A stretch of DNA of 64,000 bases from Niabella aurantiaca DSM 17617 (GCF_000374125.1 NZ_KB893625.1:284290-348289); one strand, 5' to 3'; positions 1-9,491 are shown, counted from the stretch's first letter. The notes: generated by a model not told the origin, from the letters alone. Translations and numbers: made by a program.

Positions 1-636
1 TTTAAACATCCATCCTACTGGCAGATCAATGGCGCTCCGTACTTTTCCGTGTATGAGCTGGATAAGCTGATCCAGTGCTTTGGCAGTTTGCAGGCCACGG
101 AAAAAGCGCTGCGGGCTTTCCGGAAAAAGACGATCCGGGCAGGCTTTAAAGACCTGCACCTGAACATTGTAAAACCGGTTTCACCGGAGGCCATCGAAGG
201 GCTGGGTTTTAACTCGTTTACCTCCTATGCATGGATCCACCACATAGCTCTCAACGGCTTTCCGGAGGTAGCTTATGAGCAGGCCCGGAAAGATTATTTT
301 AGCTATGCGGATAAAGCGGTGGCAACATTTCCCGTGCCTTATTTTCCAAATGTCTCTATGGGGTGGGATGCTTCTCCGCGCTGCGATCCGGACAGCACCT
401 TTAAGAACCGGGGCTATCCCTGTACGCCGGTAATAACGGGCAATACGCCCCAGGCATACAGGAAGGCGCTGGAGCAGGCGAAGGTATTCGTAAATGCGCA
501 CCCGCGAACCAAACGGATCATTACCCTGAATTCCTGGAACGAATGGACTGAGGGAAGCTACCTGGAACCGGATGTAACGCATAAAATGAAATATCTTGAA
601 GCCGTTAAAAATGTTTTTGGAGGAAAAGATGAATAG
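1..636 (+). CDS. WbsX / GH99-like glycoside hydrolase domain protein, C-terminal part
   Basis: The reading frame is open from base 1, and the residues before the first possible internal start (FKHPSYWQINGAPYFSVYEL) read as normal protein, so the gene is cut by the window edge rather than starting inside it. About 211 residues remain. The motif NSWNEWTEGSYLEPD near the C-terminus is the hallmark of the WbsX family, which is related to GH99 endo-alpha-mannosidase-type TIM barrels. Such proteins occur in Bacteroidota polysaccharide utilisation loci and in polysaccharide biosynthesis clusters. The gene overlaps the next one by 8 bases (ATGAATAG), which implies translational coupling with the GH115 gene and a shared role in glycan breakdown. 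The substrate cannot be read from this fragment. Confidence 0.85.
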   Translation, partial: FKHPSYWQINGAPYFSVYELDKLIQCFGSLQATEKALRAFRKKTIRAGFKDLHLNIVKPVSPEAIEGLGFNSFTSYAWIHHIALNGFPEVAYEQARKDYFSYADKAVATFPVPYFPNVSMGWDASPRCDPDSTFKNRGYPCTPVITGNTPQAYRKALEQAKVFVNAHPRTKRIITLNSWNEWTEGSYLEPDVTHKMKYLEAVKNVFGGKDE

Positions 637-3583
637 CAGAATGAGCAGCAGGAAGGCGATCCTAACGGGGTTGGCGGTGCTGTTTTTTCTATTGCCGGGG
701 AAGTTGCTGCATGCCCAGGTAACCCTGACGGACCGGAGCTCCGGCGATAATGTTTTTCAGCTGGGAGGAGCAGGTGCGGTTCAGCTCTGTTATGATGCCG
801 GGGATGCGGTAACGGTTGCCAAAACGGCCGGGTTGTTTGCGGAAGATGTTTATAAAGTAACAGGGCAGCGGATCCGCCTGGGAACTGCATTTAACGGTCG
901 GGTTAAAAACGGGATCATCGTGGGCACGGTCAGCGGAAACGCGCTGATCCGGGAGCTCGTGCGGCAGGGAAAGATCGATGTTGCTAAAATGGAACATGGA
1001 TGGGAACAATATGCTGTGGCAGTGGTGAAACGGCCGGTAAGAGGTGTGGAAAAAGCGTTGGTGATTGCCGGCAGCGACCGGCGCGGCGCAGCTTACGGGC
1101 TGCTGTCCGTTTCGGAAGCGATCGGGATTTCGCCCTGGTACTGGTGGGCGGATGTGCCGGTGAAAGAACGGCGGCAATTATTTATAACGGTAAGACCCTT
1201 TGTTTCAAAGCCGCCGTCGGTCAAATACCGGGGCATTTTTATCAACGATGAGGACTGGGGATTGCTGCCCTGGGCCAAACATACCTTTGATCCTGAATTG
1301 AAAGACATCGGCCCCAAAACCTATGCACGGGTTTTTGAGCTTTTACTGAGACTAAAAGCCAATTATCTCTGCCCGGCTATGCACGAAGCCAGTGGCGCCT
1401 TTAATAAATATCCGGAAAATAAGCGGGTAGCAGATTCTTTTGGAATTGTAATGGGATCGGTGCACCCGGAGCCGCTGCTGTTTAACAATGCCAGCGAATG
1501 GGATAAAAAAACAATGGGCGAATGGAACTATCAAACGAATAAGCAGAACATCCTGAAAGTGCTTGATAAACGCGTCCGGGAAAATTCACCATACGAAAAT
1601 GTATATACGATAGCGCTGCGGGGTATGCACGACAAGGAGATGGAAGGGAATTACAGTATGAAGGAACGGGTGCGCCTGGTTGGGGAAGCGGTAAAGGACC
1701 AGCGGGCTATTTTAAAAAGACATATTGATAAACCGCTGGACGAAATACCACAGGCGTTTACGCCCTATAAAGAAGTGCTGGATATTTACAGGAACGGGTT
1801 GGAGCTGCCGGAAGATGTAACCATTGTATGGCCCGATGACAATTACGGCTATATGAAGCAGCTGAGCAATAAAGAAGAGCAGCAGCGTTCCGGCCGGTCG
1901 GGGGTATATTACCACGCCTCCTACCTGGGGTCTCCGCATGATTATTTATGGCTGAGCTCCACGCCTCCCAACCTGATGTATGAAGAATTGAGTAAAGCCT
2001 ATAAGACCGGTGCCGACAGGTTATGGTTGCTCAACGCCGGTGATATCAAATCCTGCGAAGCTCCCGTAACGCAGTTCCTGGCGATGGCTTATCGTATCGA
2101 TGACTTTAATTTTGAGACAGCGCCCCTGTTCCGCGCGCGGTGGCTGAGCGGTATCTATGGCGCCCGTTATTTTGAAACCTTTAAGGCGATCACGACCATT
2201 TACGACCGGCTGGCTTTTTCAAGAAAGCCTGAATTCATGGGCTGGGGTTATGAATGGAATGTAAACAAATATCCGCGGGAACGTCCTGCCGATACGGAAT
2301 TTTCCTTTGATCATTACCGGGAGGCGGAGGACCGGATGGAAACCTGTAAACGCATGGAGGCAATGGCTGCAGAGGTTTGGACCCGGCTTCCGGAAGGACA
2401 AAAAGCATCTTTTTTTCAACTATTATACTACCCGGTAAAAGGCGCGGGACTGATGAACCGGATGTGGCTGACTGCCCAGCTGCAACGGCAGTATGTTGCG
2501 GAAGAACGGGCGGCCTCCAGTGATCTGAGGAGGGAAACCGGTAGATTATACGATAGCCTGCGGCTGCTTACAGGAACATACAATACCTTGCTGAACGGGA
2601 AATGGAACCGCATTATGTCATTGAGGCAGGGTATTACGGCTTCTTATTTTGAAAAGCCGCGCCTGGATTCGATCCTGCTGCCGGCAAAGGGCGTATTGAA
2701 GATCAAGCCCGAGGGGGCTATAGCTTCCGGCAGCGATCTGCCTACCTTTAGCCGCTTTTTTAAGAAGACACATTTTATAGAGCTGTACAATACGGGCAGG
2801 AAGCCCCTGCAATGGTCGGCGAAAACAGGAGCGCCCTGGATCCGGCTGAGCACAACGCGCGGGAGCGTGCACCGGCAGGAGCGGGTGCAGGTATCTGTAG
2901 ACTGGGACCGGGTGCCGGCAGGAACCGGTGTTCAGGGCTTTGTGGAGATCCGGTCGGGAAATGAACACCGTACGGTTGCCGTATCGGTATGGAACCCGCA
3001 GCAATGGGCAGCAGATAGCCTGAAGGGGCTGTTCCTGGAGTACAATGGCATCGTGTCCATACCGGCAGCGCAATACCACCGAAAAGTGGAAAATGGCGCC
3101 ATCCGCATGCAGCAGGTAGATGACCTCGGCTATGAAGGCCGGTCTGTAATGATGGGCGATCCCGTAGCACCGATGCAGGATCCTAAAAGAAGCGATGCGC
3201 CCAACCTGCAATACGATTTTTACACTTTTGGTCGCGGCAGGGTAAAAGTATATACCTATGTATTGCCGCTGTTCCCCCTCAGCTCCAACCGGGATTTTGG
3301 GTTTCATGAGTCTTCCAATGCACAGACAAAATACGGGATCAGTATCGATGATGGTGCCGTAGCGTATCCGTCTTCCTCTGCTTCTGAATATTCACAGCGG
3401 TGGTCCGAAAACGTGCAGCGCAATGCCGCCGTAAATGAGTCCATGCTTTACATCGATAAACCGGGTAAACATACGCTTAAGATCATCTGCGGAGATCCGG
3501 GGATGGTGGTCCAGAAAGTCGTGATCGATCTTGGCGGCATGAAATTTTCTTATCTTGGCCCTCCGTCAACAAGGATTCCATAA
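629..3583 (+). CDS. glycoside hydrolase family 115 (alpha-glucuronidase type)
   Basis: GH115 enzymes remove 4-O-methyl- or plain glucuronic acid side chains from xylans and arabinogalactan-type glycans. The start at 629 is preferred over 596 because it has GGAGG at 619-623 and gives a clean signal peptide (basic N-terminus, hydrophobic core, cleavage after LLHAQ), so the enzyme is exported. An N-terminal alpha/beta domain is followed by the TIM-barrel region opening with YRGIFINDEDWGLLPWA and containing AMHEASGAFNKYP and GSVHPEPLLFNNASEW, all typical of GH115. The last 200 or so residues look like the family's beta-rich C-terminal domain. The length of 984 residues fits full-length members. 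It is coupled to the upstream WbsX-like gene and lies 12 bases before the sulfatase, suggesting one operon for a sulfated, glucuronate-decorated glycan. Confidence 0.9.
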   Translation: MNSRMSSRKAILTGLAVLFFLLPGKLLHAQVTLTDRSSGDNVFQLGGAGAVQLCYDAGDAVTVAKTAGLFAEDVYKVTGQRIRLGTAFNGRVKNGIIVGTVSGNALIRELVRQGKIDVAKMEHGWEQYAVAVVKRPVRGVEKALVIAGSDRRGAAYGLLSVSEAIGISPWYWWADVPVKERRQLFITVRPFVSKPPSVKYRGIFINDEDWGLLPWAKHTFDPELKDIGPKTYARVFELLLRLKANYLCPAMHEASGAFNKYPENKRVADSFGIVMGSVHPEPLLFNNASEWDKKTMGEWNYQTNKQNILKVLDKRVRENSPYENVYTIALRGMHDKEMEGNYSMKERVRLVGEAVKDQRAILKRHIDKPLDEIPQAFTPYKEVLDIYRNGLELPEDVTIVWPDDNYGYMKQLSNKEEQQRSGRSGVYYHASYLGSPHDYLWLSSTPPNLMYEELSKAYKTGADRLWLLNAGDIKSCEAPVTQFLAMAYRIDDFNFETAPLFRARWLSGIYGARYFETFKAITTIYDRLAFSRKPEFMGWGYEWNVNKYPRERPADTEFSFDHYREAEDRMETCKRMEAMAAEVWTRLPEGQKASFFQLLYYPVKGAGLMNRMWLTAQLQRQYVAEERAASSDLRRETGRLYDSLRLLTGTYNTLLNGKWNRIMSLRQGITASYFEKPRLDSILLPAKGVLKIKPEGAIASGSDLPTFSRFFKKTHFIELYNTGRKPLQWSAKTGAPWIRLSTTRGSVHRQERVQVSVDWDRVPAGTGVQGFVEIRSGNEHRTVAVSVWNPQQWAADSLKGLFLEYNGIVSIPAAQYHRKVENGAIRMQQVDDLGYEGRSVMMGDPVAPMQDPKRSDAPNLQYDFYTFGRGRVKVYTYVLPLFPLSSNRDFGFHESSNAQTKYGISIDDGAVAYPSSSASEYSQRWSENVQRNAAVNESMLYIDKPGKHTLKIICGDPGMVVQKVVIDLGGMKFSYLGPPSTRIP

Positions 3584-3595
3584 TAAACAAACCAG

Positions 3596-5107
3596 ATGAA
3601 GAAAAGATATCCTACAAACAGGGCGAAAAAAGGGCTCATCCTTTTCCTGTTTTTTTTAGGGCTGCAGACCGGCCCGGTACACGGGCAGCAGGGGGAAGCC
3701 CGCCGGCCCAACATCCTGCTGATCGCCATCGATGACCTGCGGCCGGAGCTGGGCGCGTATGGGAAAAGCTATATGAAAACGCCGCATATTGATCAGCTGG
3801 CCCGTGCGGGGCGGGTGTTCCTGAACCACTATGTAAATGTACCTACCTGCGGGGCTTCCCGTTATTCAATGCTCACCGGCCGCCTGCCGCAAAGACCGGC
3901 GGCCCTGCGAAATGATGCATTTGAAAAATTTACAGCGGGAAGGCCGGATGGGGAACAACCGGAGTCTTTCGTGGAATTGTTCCGGAGGAACGGGTACCTT
4001 ACGGTGGGCATTGGCAAGATCAGCCATTCCCCGGATGGGAAAGTATATGGCTATAACCAGCCGGTATCCGACAATCCGGAACTTCCCAATAGCTGGGATG
4101 CTTTTTATTTTAACGCCGGCAAATGGCAAACGGGGTGGAATGCCTTTTTTGGCTATGCAGGAGGAGCCAACCGGCAGAGTATGAAAAACCAGGTGCGTCC
4201 ATACGAGGAAAAGGAGGTGGCGGATACGGCCTATCCCGACGGCCTTACCGCCCGGCTGGCGGTGGAGCAGCTAACCAGGCTAAGCGGGCAGGCAAAACCT
4301 TTTTTGCTTGCTGTTGGTTTCTTTAAACCACATCTGCCGTTTACAGCGCCCAAAAAATACTGGGATCTGTATGAGGAAAGCAGGATCCCTCTTTCACCGT
4401 CTCCGGATATTCCGGGGTCTGTCAATGCAAAGAGCCTTCATAACAGCAATGAGTTCAACCAGTATAAAAAGGGGGAGGAGAAACCATCGCTGAAAGACCC
4501 TGTATCCGACGCTTATGCGCGCAAATTGCGGCATGCCTATTTTGCCGCTGTAAGTTATGTAGATGCACAGGTAGGAATGGTACTGGATGCGCTAAAGCAG
4601 GCAGGCCTCGATAAGAATACGATCGTGGTGCTGTGGGGCGACCATGGCTGGCATCTGGGCGACGAACGGGTTTGGGGTAAGCACACCCTGTCTGAATATG
4701 CCCTGCGCAGTCCGCTCATTATCCGGGTTCCGGGAATGCCTGCAGCGGGCAAACCTTCACAGCGGATCGCACAGTCGGTAGATATTTATCCTACCCTGCT
4801 GGAGCTGGCGCGGCTGGCACCGGAAGACACGCTGGACGGCCGGTCGCTTTACCCGGATCTTGTTCAGCAGCCGGGCAAAACCGGCGGATCGGTAGCCTAT
4901 AGCTATTTTAACCGGGGGATCAGCGTCCGCACGGACCGCTATCGCCTCACAAAGTATTACCGGAAAGAAACACCGCTGATCGAACTGTACGACTACCGTA
5001 AAGATCCTTACGAAACAAAGAACGTTGCGGCGCAAAACCCCGCTGTTGTGGAGGCCTTGCTGCCGCTGGTGGAAAACAAAAAAACCTCCATTCAGCAATA
5101 CTGGTAG
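3596..5107 (+). CDS. type I sulfatase, iduronate-2-sulfatase-like
   Basis: Exported sulfatase of 503 residues with a signal peptide ending near residue 30. The sulfatase signature appears as CGASR at residues 85-89, in which Cys85 would be converted to formylglycine. DDLRPELGAYG (46-56) supplies the calcium-binding aspartates near the N-terminus, and the segment GDHGWHLGDERVWGKHT carries the further metal and sulfate ligands. The overall pattern is closest to the iduronate-2-sulfatase type. A formylglycine-generating enzyme is needed for activity but is not in this window. The gene follows the GH115 gene by 12 bases and probably removes sulfate before or after the glucuronidase acts. The exact sugar substrate is not deducible. 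Confidence 0.9.
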   Translation: MKKRYPTNRAKKGLILFLFFLGLQTGPVHGQQGEARRPNILLIAIDDLRPELGAYGKSYMKTPHIDQLARAGRVFLNHYVNVPTCGASRYSMLTGRLPQRPAALRNDAFEKFTAGRPDGEQPESFVELFRRNGYLTVGIGKISHSPDGKVYGYNQPVSDNPELPNSWDAFYFNAGKWQTGWNAFFGYAGGANRQSMKNQVRPYEEKEVADTAYPDGLTARLAVEQLTRLSGQAKPFLLAVGFFKPHLPFTAPKKYWDLYEESRIPLSPSPDIPGSVNAKSLHNSNEFNQYKKGEEKPSLKDPVSDAYARKLRHAYFAAVSYVDAQVGMVLDALKQAGLDKNTIVVLWGDHGWHLGDERVWGKHTLSEYALRSPLIIRVPGMPAAGKPSQRIAQSVDIYPTLLELARLAPEDTLDGRSLYPDLVQQPGKTGGSVAYSYFNRGISVRTDRYRLTKYYRKETPLIELYDYRKDPYETKNVAAQNPAVVEALLPLVENKKTSIQQYW

Positions 5108-5464
5108 GGTGGAAAAGGATGGTATCCGTTTTATTAAAAATATGTATCGTATTTTAAATGGGTTGAGGAGATACCATAGCCCTCAGCTTAAGCGAAAAGT
5201 AAAATTGAGGAGCGGCATTTATAGACCGGTCTTTATGCGGGAAATGCATCCTGGCGGGATGTGGCGATGGCTGCCGGCCGGGAGGCATGGAGTTTGTTAT
5301 TTAAAGAACCGCGTCAAAGGAGAACGGGCGCCTGCTGATGGCCGTACGGACAGGTCGGGCCCGGTTTTATGCCTGATGTGAGATCCGCTCCCGAACGGGG
5401 CACTAAAAAGCTAAAAGCTAAAAGCTGAAGGCTGATCGCTCAAATCTCAATAACACACCTCCTG
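5108..5464. other. intergenic region without recognisable gene
   Basis: This 357-base stretch lies between the convergent sulfatase and chaA genes. Open frames here have no recognisable protein features. A short direct repeat of AAAAGCT occurs near 5405-5426. No terminator with a clear T-run was identified. Confidence 0.5.
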
Positions 5465-6553
5465 TTAAGGAAAAATGGTCAGGAATAAATAAGCTGCAAA
5501 AATAACCAGCAATACCACTCCGTACAGGATATTGGTTTTGCCCGTTACCAGCGACAGCATTACGGTAAAAATAGAAAGGATCAGCAACACTACGGATGTG
5601 GTATCAATGCCCAATAAAACAGGCGTATGGCTGAACAGGGTATAAATGGCTACCGCTGGGATGGTAAGCCCGATGCTGGCCAGCGCCGACCCCAGCGCCA
5701 GGTTCATACTGGTCTGCAGCCGGTTCCTGCGCGCCGCCTGAATGGCAGCAATGCATTCCGGCAACAGCACTACCATGGCGATGATGATCCCCACCAACGA
5801 ATTGGGCGCGCCAATGGAAGCGACCCCTGCTTCTATTGAAGGTGAAAGCATTTTTGCCAGCAATACCACAGCGCCCAGACAGGCGATCAGGAGTACCAGG
5901 CTTGTAATGGTGGTCTTGTTGGAAGGAGGTGCAGCATGTATGTTTTCATTCTCCTTGCCTTCCGCATCAGCGGGCAGAAAGTAGTCGCGGTGGCGGATGG
6001 ACTGGATCATGATAAAGCTGGCATAGATGATCAGGCTGACCACCGCGGCAAAGATCAGTTGCGGCTGTGTGTATTGGGGGCCGGGCTGACTTACCGTATA
6101 ATTGGGCAATACAAGTGTTAAAACGAGGATGGCGGTAAGCGCTACCAGCGCCGATGTAGTCGAATGTTTGGTCACGAATTGCTCCCGGTATTTGGCGCTG
6201 CCGATCAGGATGCAGATACCGATAATAAAGGTAAGGATGATCATGATGGCGGCAAATACGGTGTCCCGCGCCAGCGCAGCGGTGTTTGTGCCCCCGGACG
6301 ACATCAGGGAAACCAAAAGAGAGACCTCGATCACGGTTACCGCCAGCGCCAGGATAATGGTTCCGAAAGGCTCTCCTACACGGTGGGCCACTACTTCGGC
6401 ATGATGCACGGCCGCCAGAACGCCCGCGATCAGCACCATACAAAGGATTATGAGGGGAAGCGTGCCCGTCATTGATCCCATGGTAAAATAGGCGATCCAG
6501 GCCAGGATGGGGGTCAGTAATGTCCAGATGGGTAACGACAGGTTCAATTTCAT
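5465..6553 (-). CDS. chaA: calcium/proton antiporter, ChaA-like (CaCA superfamily)
   Basis: Integral membrane protein of 362 residues with about 11 hydrophobic segments. The first half contains HHAEVVAHRVGEPFG followed by ILALAVTVIEVSLLVSLM, the alpha-1 type repeat of ChaA antiporters. The second half has the matching GIIIAMVVLLPECIAAIQAA segment. The conserved glutamates in these two repeats bind the exchanged cation. ChaA proteins export Ca2+ (and Na+/K+ in some bacteria) in exchange for protons. It begins 10 bases after the kdsA stop on the same strand, so the two are probably co-transcribed, although no functional link is known. The loop near residue 200 is charged and probably cytoplasmic. 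Confidence 0.88.
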   Translation of the reverse strand: MKLNLSLPIWTLLTPILAWIAYFTMGSMTGTLPLIILCMVLIAGVLAAVHHAEVVAHRVGEPFGTIILALAVTVIEVSLLVSLMSSGGTNTAALARDTVFAAIMIILTFIIGICILIGSAKYREQFVTKHSTTSALVALTAILVLTLVLPNYTVSQPGPQYTQPQLIFAAVVSLIIYASFIMIQSIRHRDYFLPADAEGKENENIHAAPPSNKTTITSLVLLIACLGAVVLLAKMLSPSIEAGVASIGAPNSLVGIIIAMVVLLPECIAAIQAARRNRLQTSMNLALGSALASIGLTIPAVAIYTLFSHTPVLLGIDTTSVVLLILSIFTVMLSLVTGKTNILYGVVLLVIFAAYLFLTIFP

Positions 6554-6563
6554 AGAAGATTGT

Positions 6564-7391
6564 TTAGGCAGAAGTGATGGCTTTCCGGATTTTGATCAGC
6601 TGTGCCAGCAGCGGCTCCAGGTGATCCAGCTGCAGCATATTGGCCCCGTCGCTCTTTGCAACTGCGGGATTGGGATGTGTTTCAATAAACAGGCCGTCGG
6701 CCCCGGTTGCAATGGCCGCCTTTGCAATAGTGCCGATCAGCCCCGGGTTGCCGCCCGTAACCCCGCCGGCCTGGTTGGGCTGCTGCAGGCTATGGGTGCA
6801 GTCCATCACCACCGGTACGTTGTGCTCCCGCATCCAGGGAATGTTCCGGAAATCCACTACCAGGTCCTGGTAGCCGAACGTGTTTCCCCGCTCCGTCAGG
6901 ATCACTTTTTCATTTCCGGCATGTTTTACCTTATCTGCTGCAAACTTCATGGAAGGCCCGCTCAGGAACTGCCCCTTCTTGATGTTCACCACTTTTCCTG
7001 TTTTGGCGGCAGCTTCGAGCAGGTCCGTTTGCCGGCTTAAAAAGGCCGGTATCTGCAGCATATCTACGTATTCCGCGGCAATGGCGGCTTCTTCATGCGC
7101 ATGAATATCGCTGACAGTAGGTATCTGATACCGGTCCTTTACCTGTTTCAGCAGTTTCAATGCGACTTCGTCGCCGATACCGGTAAAGGAATCTCCGCTG
7201 GTCCGGTTTGCTTTTCTGTAGGAAGATTTAAATACATAAGGAATACCCAGGTTCCTGCAAATACCCGAGACCTTTTCAGCCACTTCCATTACCAGCGGTT
7301 CACTTTCGGCCACACAGGGCCCCGCCAGTAAAAAAAAGTTGCCGGCTTCGTATTGCTGGCCCGCAAAAAGATCCGTTAAAAATTGTTCCAT
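6564..7391 (-). CDS. kdsA: 3-deoxy-8-phosphooctulonate synthase (KDO-8-P synthase)
   Basis: Condenses phosphoenolpyruvate with arabinose 5-phosphate to make KDO-8-phosphate for the lipopolysaccharide core. The 275-residue length fits the family when translation starts at 7391. A longer open frame to 7484 exists but adds an unrelated N-terminus that crosses the promoter. Motifs seen: IPYVFKSSYRKANRTS, QIPAFLSRQTDLLEAAAKTG, NEKVILTERGNTFGYQDLVVD and GLFIETHPNP. The early loop reads AGPCVAES with Cys26, where E. coli KdsA has Asn. Cysteine at this place marks the metal-dependent class (Aquifex type), so this enzyme likely needs a divalent metal. It is followed at 10 bases by chaA. Confidence 0.95.
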   Translation of the reverse strand: MEQFLTDLFAGQQYEAGNFFLLAGPCVAESEPLVMEVAEKVSGICRNLGIPYVFKSSYRKANRTSGDSFTGIGDEVALKLLKQVKDRYQIPTVSDIHAHEEAAIAAEYVDMLQIPAFLSRQTDLLEAAAKTGKVVNIKKGQFLSGPSMKFAADKVKHAGNEKVILTERGNTFGYQDLVVDFRNIPWMREHNVPVVMDCTHSLQQPNQAGGVTGGNPGLIGTIAKAAIATGADGLFIETHPNPAVAKSDGANMLQLDHLEPLLAQLIKIRKAITSA

Positions 7392-7396
7392 AACTG

Positions 7397-7404
7397 CAAA
7401 TATA
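7397..7404 (-). promoter_or_regulatory. Bacteroidota -7 box upstream of kdsA
   Basis: On the minus strand this reads TATATTTG, a full match to TAnnTTTG. It ends only 5 bases before the kdsA ATG, so the transcript would begin at or next to the start codon (leaderless or nearly so). No convincing -33 TTTG was seen. Confidence 0.55.
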
Positions 7405-7541
7405 ACCGGTAACAGGGCGTTTGACCAAACGGGTTTTTGGGTGGCAGATGATCGCTTTATGCCGTTGCGCAGGGTTTTTTGCACAAAAAAAATGCTATTT
7501 CAAACGATTGCGCAGTATCAGCATCCTGACGGATCTGCCAG

Positions 7542-7549
7542 TATATTTG
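7542..7549 (+). promoter_or_regulatory. Bacteroidota -7 box upstream of threonine dehydrogenase
   Basis: TATATTTG matches TAnnTTTG and lies 20 bases before the ATG at 7570, giving a short leader. A -33 element at standard spacing is not obvious. Confidence 0.55.
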
Positions 7550-7569
7550 CATTCTAAAAATATTGCTGC

Positions 7570-8529
7570 ATGACAAAAGAAAAGATCCTGGTGATTGGAG
7601 CTTCCGGTCAGATCGGGGTAGAACTAACGATGGCCTTAAGGGAAATTTATGGAAATAGCAACGTGGTGGCCTCCGATCTGAGGGAGGAGAACCCCCTGTT
7701 AAAAGGTTACGGTCCCTATGTAAGCCTGGATGTGATGAACAAAGAAATGCTGCATGTACAGGTCATCCGCCAGAACATTACCCAGATCTATCTGCTGGCC
7801 GCCATCCTCTCTGCCACCGGCGAAAAAAATCCGGGTCTGGCCTGGCATTTGAATATGCAGGGTCTTTTAAATGTGCTGGACATTGCACGCGAAGAGCATA
7901 TCAGCAAAGTGTACTGGCCTTCATCCATTGCCGTTTTCGGGCCTACATCACCCAAGCAATATTGTCCCCAGCAAACGATCATTGAACCGACCACCGTATA
8001 TGGGATCAGCAAATATGCGGGAGAGTTCTGGTGCAATTATTATAATATGAAATACGGGGTGGATGTGCGGAGCATCCGTTACCCCGGTCTGATCTCTTAT
8101 AAATCGGCCCCGGGCGGCGGTACGACGGATTATGCTGTCGAGATTTTTCACGACGCGCTCGAAGAGCAAAGATACACGAGCTTTTTGAGTGAAGATACCT
8201 ACCTGCCCATGATGTACATGCCGGACGCCATCCGGGCTACCATTGAGCTGATGGAAGCCCCGGCGGAAAAGATCTCCATACGGACCTCCTACAATGTGGC
8301 GGGCATCAGCTTTTCACCAAAGGAAATTGCGGCGGAGATCCAAAAGCATATGCCGGATTTTGAGATGACCTATGAGCCGGATTACCGCCAGGAGATCGCC
8401 AACAGCTGGCCCCAAAGCATTGATGATACGGTTGCCTTTAACGACTGGGGTTGGAAACATGAGTACGATCTTGCTGCCATGACCGAAGATATGATGAAAC
8501 ACCTGCCGGAGGTGTTGGCCGGGAAATAA
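7570..8529 (+). CDS. L-threonine 3-dehydrogenase, SDR (epimerase-like) type
   Basis: Extended short-chain dehydrogenase of 319 residues. The N-terminal GASGQIG at residues 10-16 is the NAD-binding Rossmann glycine motif, and YGISK contains the catalytic Tyr-x-x-x-Lys. RYPGLISYKSAPGGGTTDYA and FLSEDTYLPMMYMPDAIRAT are typical of the SDR-type threonine dehydrogenases of Bacteroidota and psychrophiles rather than of sugar epimerases. The reaction oxidises L-threonine to 2-amino-3-ketobutyrate with NAD+, and a Kbl ligase would then yield glycine and acetyl-CoA. Kbl is not in this window. The gene is monocistronic and diverges from kdsA. Confidence 0.85.
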   Translation: MTKEKILVIGASGQIGVELTMALREIYGNSNVVASDLREENPLLKGYGPYVSLDVMNKEMLHVQVIRQNITQIYLLAAILSATGEKNPGLAWHLNMQGLLNVLDIAREEHISKVYWPSSIAVFGPTSPKQYCPQQTIIEPTTVYGISKYAGEFWCNYYNMKYGVDVRSIRYPGLISYKSAPGGGTTDYAVEIFHDALEEQRYTSFLSEDTYLPMMYMPDAIRATIELMEAPAEKISIRTSYNVAGISFSPKEIAAEIQKHMPDFEMTYEPDYRQEIANSWPQSIDDTVAFNDWGWKHEYDLAAMTEDMMKHLPEVLAGK

Positions 8530-8556
8530 CCCGGGATGAGTTTTGGAATCGGTCGC

Positions 8557-9177
8557 TTATTTTTTCTGCTCGTATTTCCAGTGCCGTCCTTTGCCTTCGG
8601 CGATCCATTCCAGTGCCGTGGCCATCCTTTTTTCGCGGGTGGCGGCCGTTTTGGCCCCGGTGATCCACTGGATGTATTCTTTGCGGTGCGAAGGCGGGAA
8701 CTTTTCAAAATTCATCCGGGCTTTTTTGTTCCCGGATAGTGCTTTTGCAAAATAATCGGGTACCGGCAGTGCTGCCCGCAGGGATGTCGGGGCTTTTTTC
8801 AGGATGAAGCCCTCGTCGATCAACGTCATGGCTTCTTTTATAATGTCGGTGAGCGCCTTGTCTTTGGGGAGGTCGTTCACTGAGGTCAGTTTGCCCAGCT
8901 GCCCCATGGCTTTATCATCACCTTCAAGGACCTGGTAAGGTTTCAGCGACCGGATCGCATCGCCCAGCCAGAAGCCGAGAGATGCATGTTGCTTAAATGC
9001 CGCCATGCTGCACAGGATCTTTCCCTTATAGGAAAAATGCGGGAACGACCATTTCATCGTTTCTTCAACCTTTGGACAGGTCTGGCGCACCAGCATCCGT
9101 ATATGCTTCAGTATGGGTTGGGCAAAAGGCAGTGCTTTAGCAATATATATATCATGCCGGGGATCCTGGAGTGCCAT
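8557..9177 (-). CDS. YdeI/OmpD-associated family protein with DUF1801-like domain
   Basis: Cytoplasmic protein of 206 residues. The N-terminus (DPRHDIYIAKALPFAQPIL, then VRQTCPKVEETMKWSFPHFSY) matches the DUF1801/YdhG-like fold. The C-terminal part (PDYFAKALSGNKKARMNFE followed by PSHRKEYIQWITGAK) matches the YdeI/OmpD-associated domain. Start 9177 is chosen because family members begin only a few residues before the DPR motif; a longer frame reaches 9213. YdeI proteins have been linked to peptide and bacteriocin tolerance in enterobacteria, but the biochemical role is unknown. It is convergent with the threonine dehydrogenase gene, 27 bases apart. Confidence 0.8.
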   Translation of the reverse strand: MALQDPRHDIYIAKALPFAQPILKHIRMLVRQTCPKVEETMKWSFPHFSYKGKILCSMAAFKQHASLGFWLGDAIRSLKPYQVLEGDDKAMGQLGKLTSVNDLPKDKALTDIIKEAMTLIDEGFILKKAPTSLRAALPVPDYFAKALSGNKKARMNFEKFPPSHRKEYIQWITGAKTAATREKRMATALEWIAEGKGRHWKYEQKK

Positions 9178-9491
9178 GCTGGAACGGATTGTTTCTTTAC
9201 CGGAAGATACCAAAAAGCGAGGAGATCTGCAAATGGAAGGCCGTAACAGGTCGGCGTATCTTTAAGCATATTTGCGCATCAGCGGCTGGAGATTTAGCAT
9301 GCATCCGGACCTGTTTTTTTGGACGTTTGCTCCAAACAGGTTATTTTCGGTAACGTTAACGGTGTTTGCCATCCGGTGGTATTCCTGAGGCTGTGCCCCC
9401 GGCTGGTGCATAGGAGATCTTGATGCCGGATTGTTGTATCCTACCGTATGTTTTTTTTTGAATGCCGGCAACGGCAAAAATATTGCATGAA

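Noticed and set aside
2618..3307. 229-residue open frame on the minus strand inside the GH115 gene
   Set aside because: It is antisense to a clearly coding gene, has no family features and follows the high GC bias of the opposite strand.
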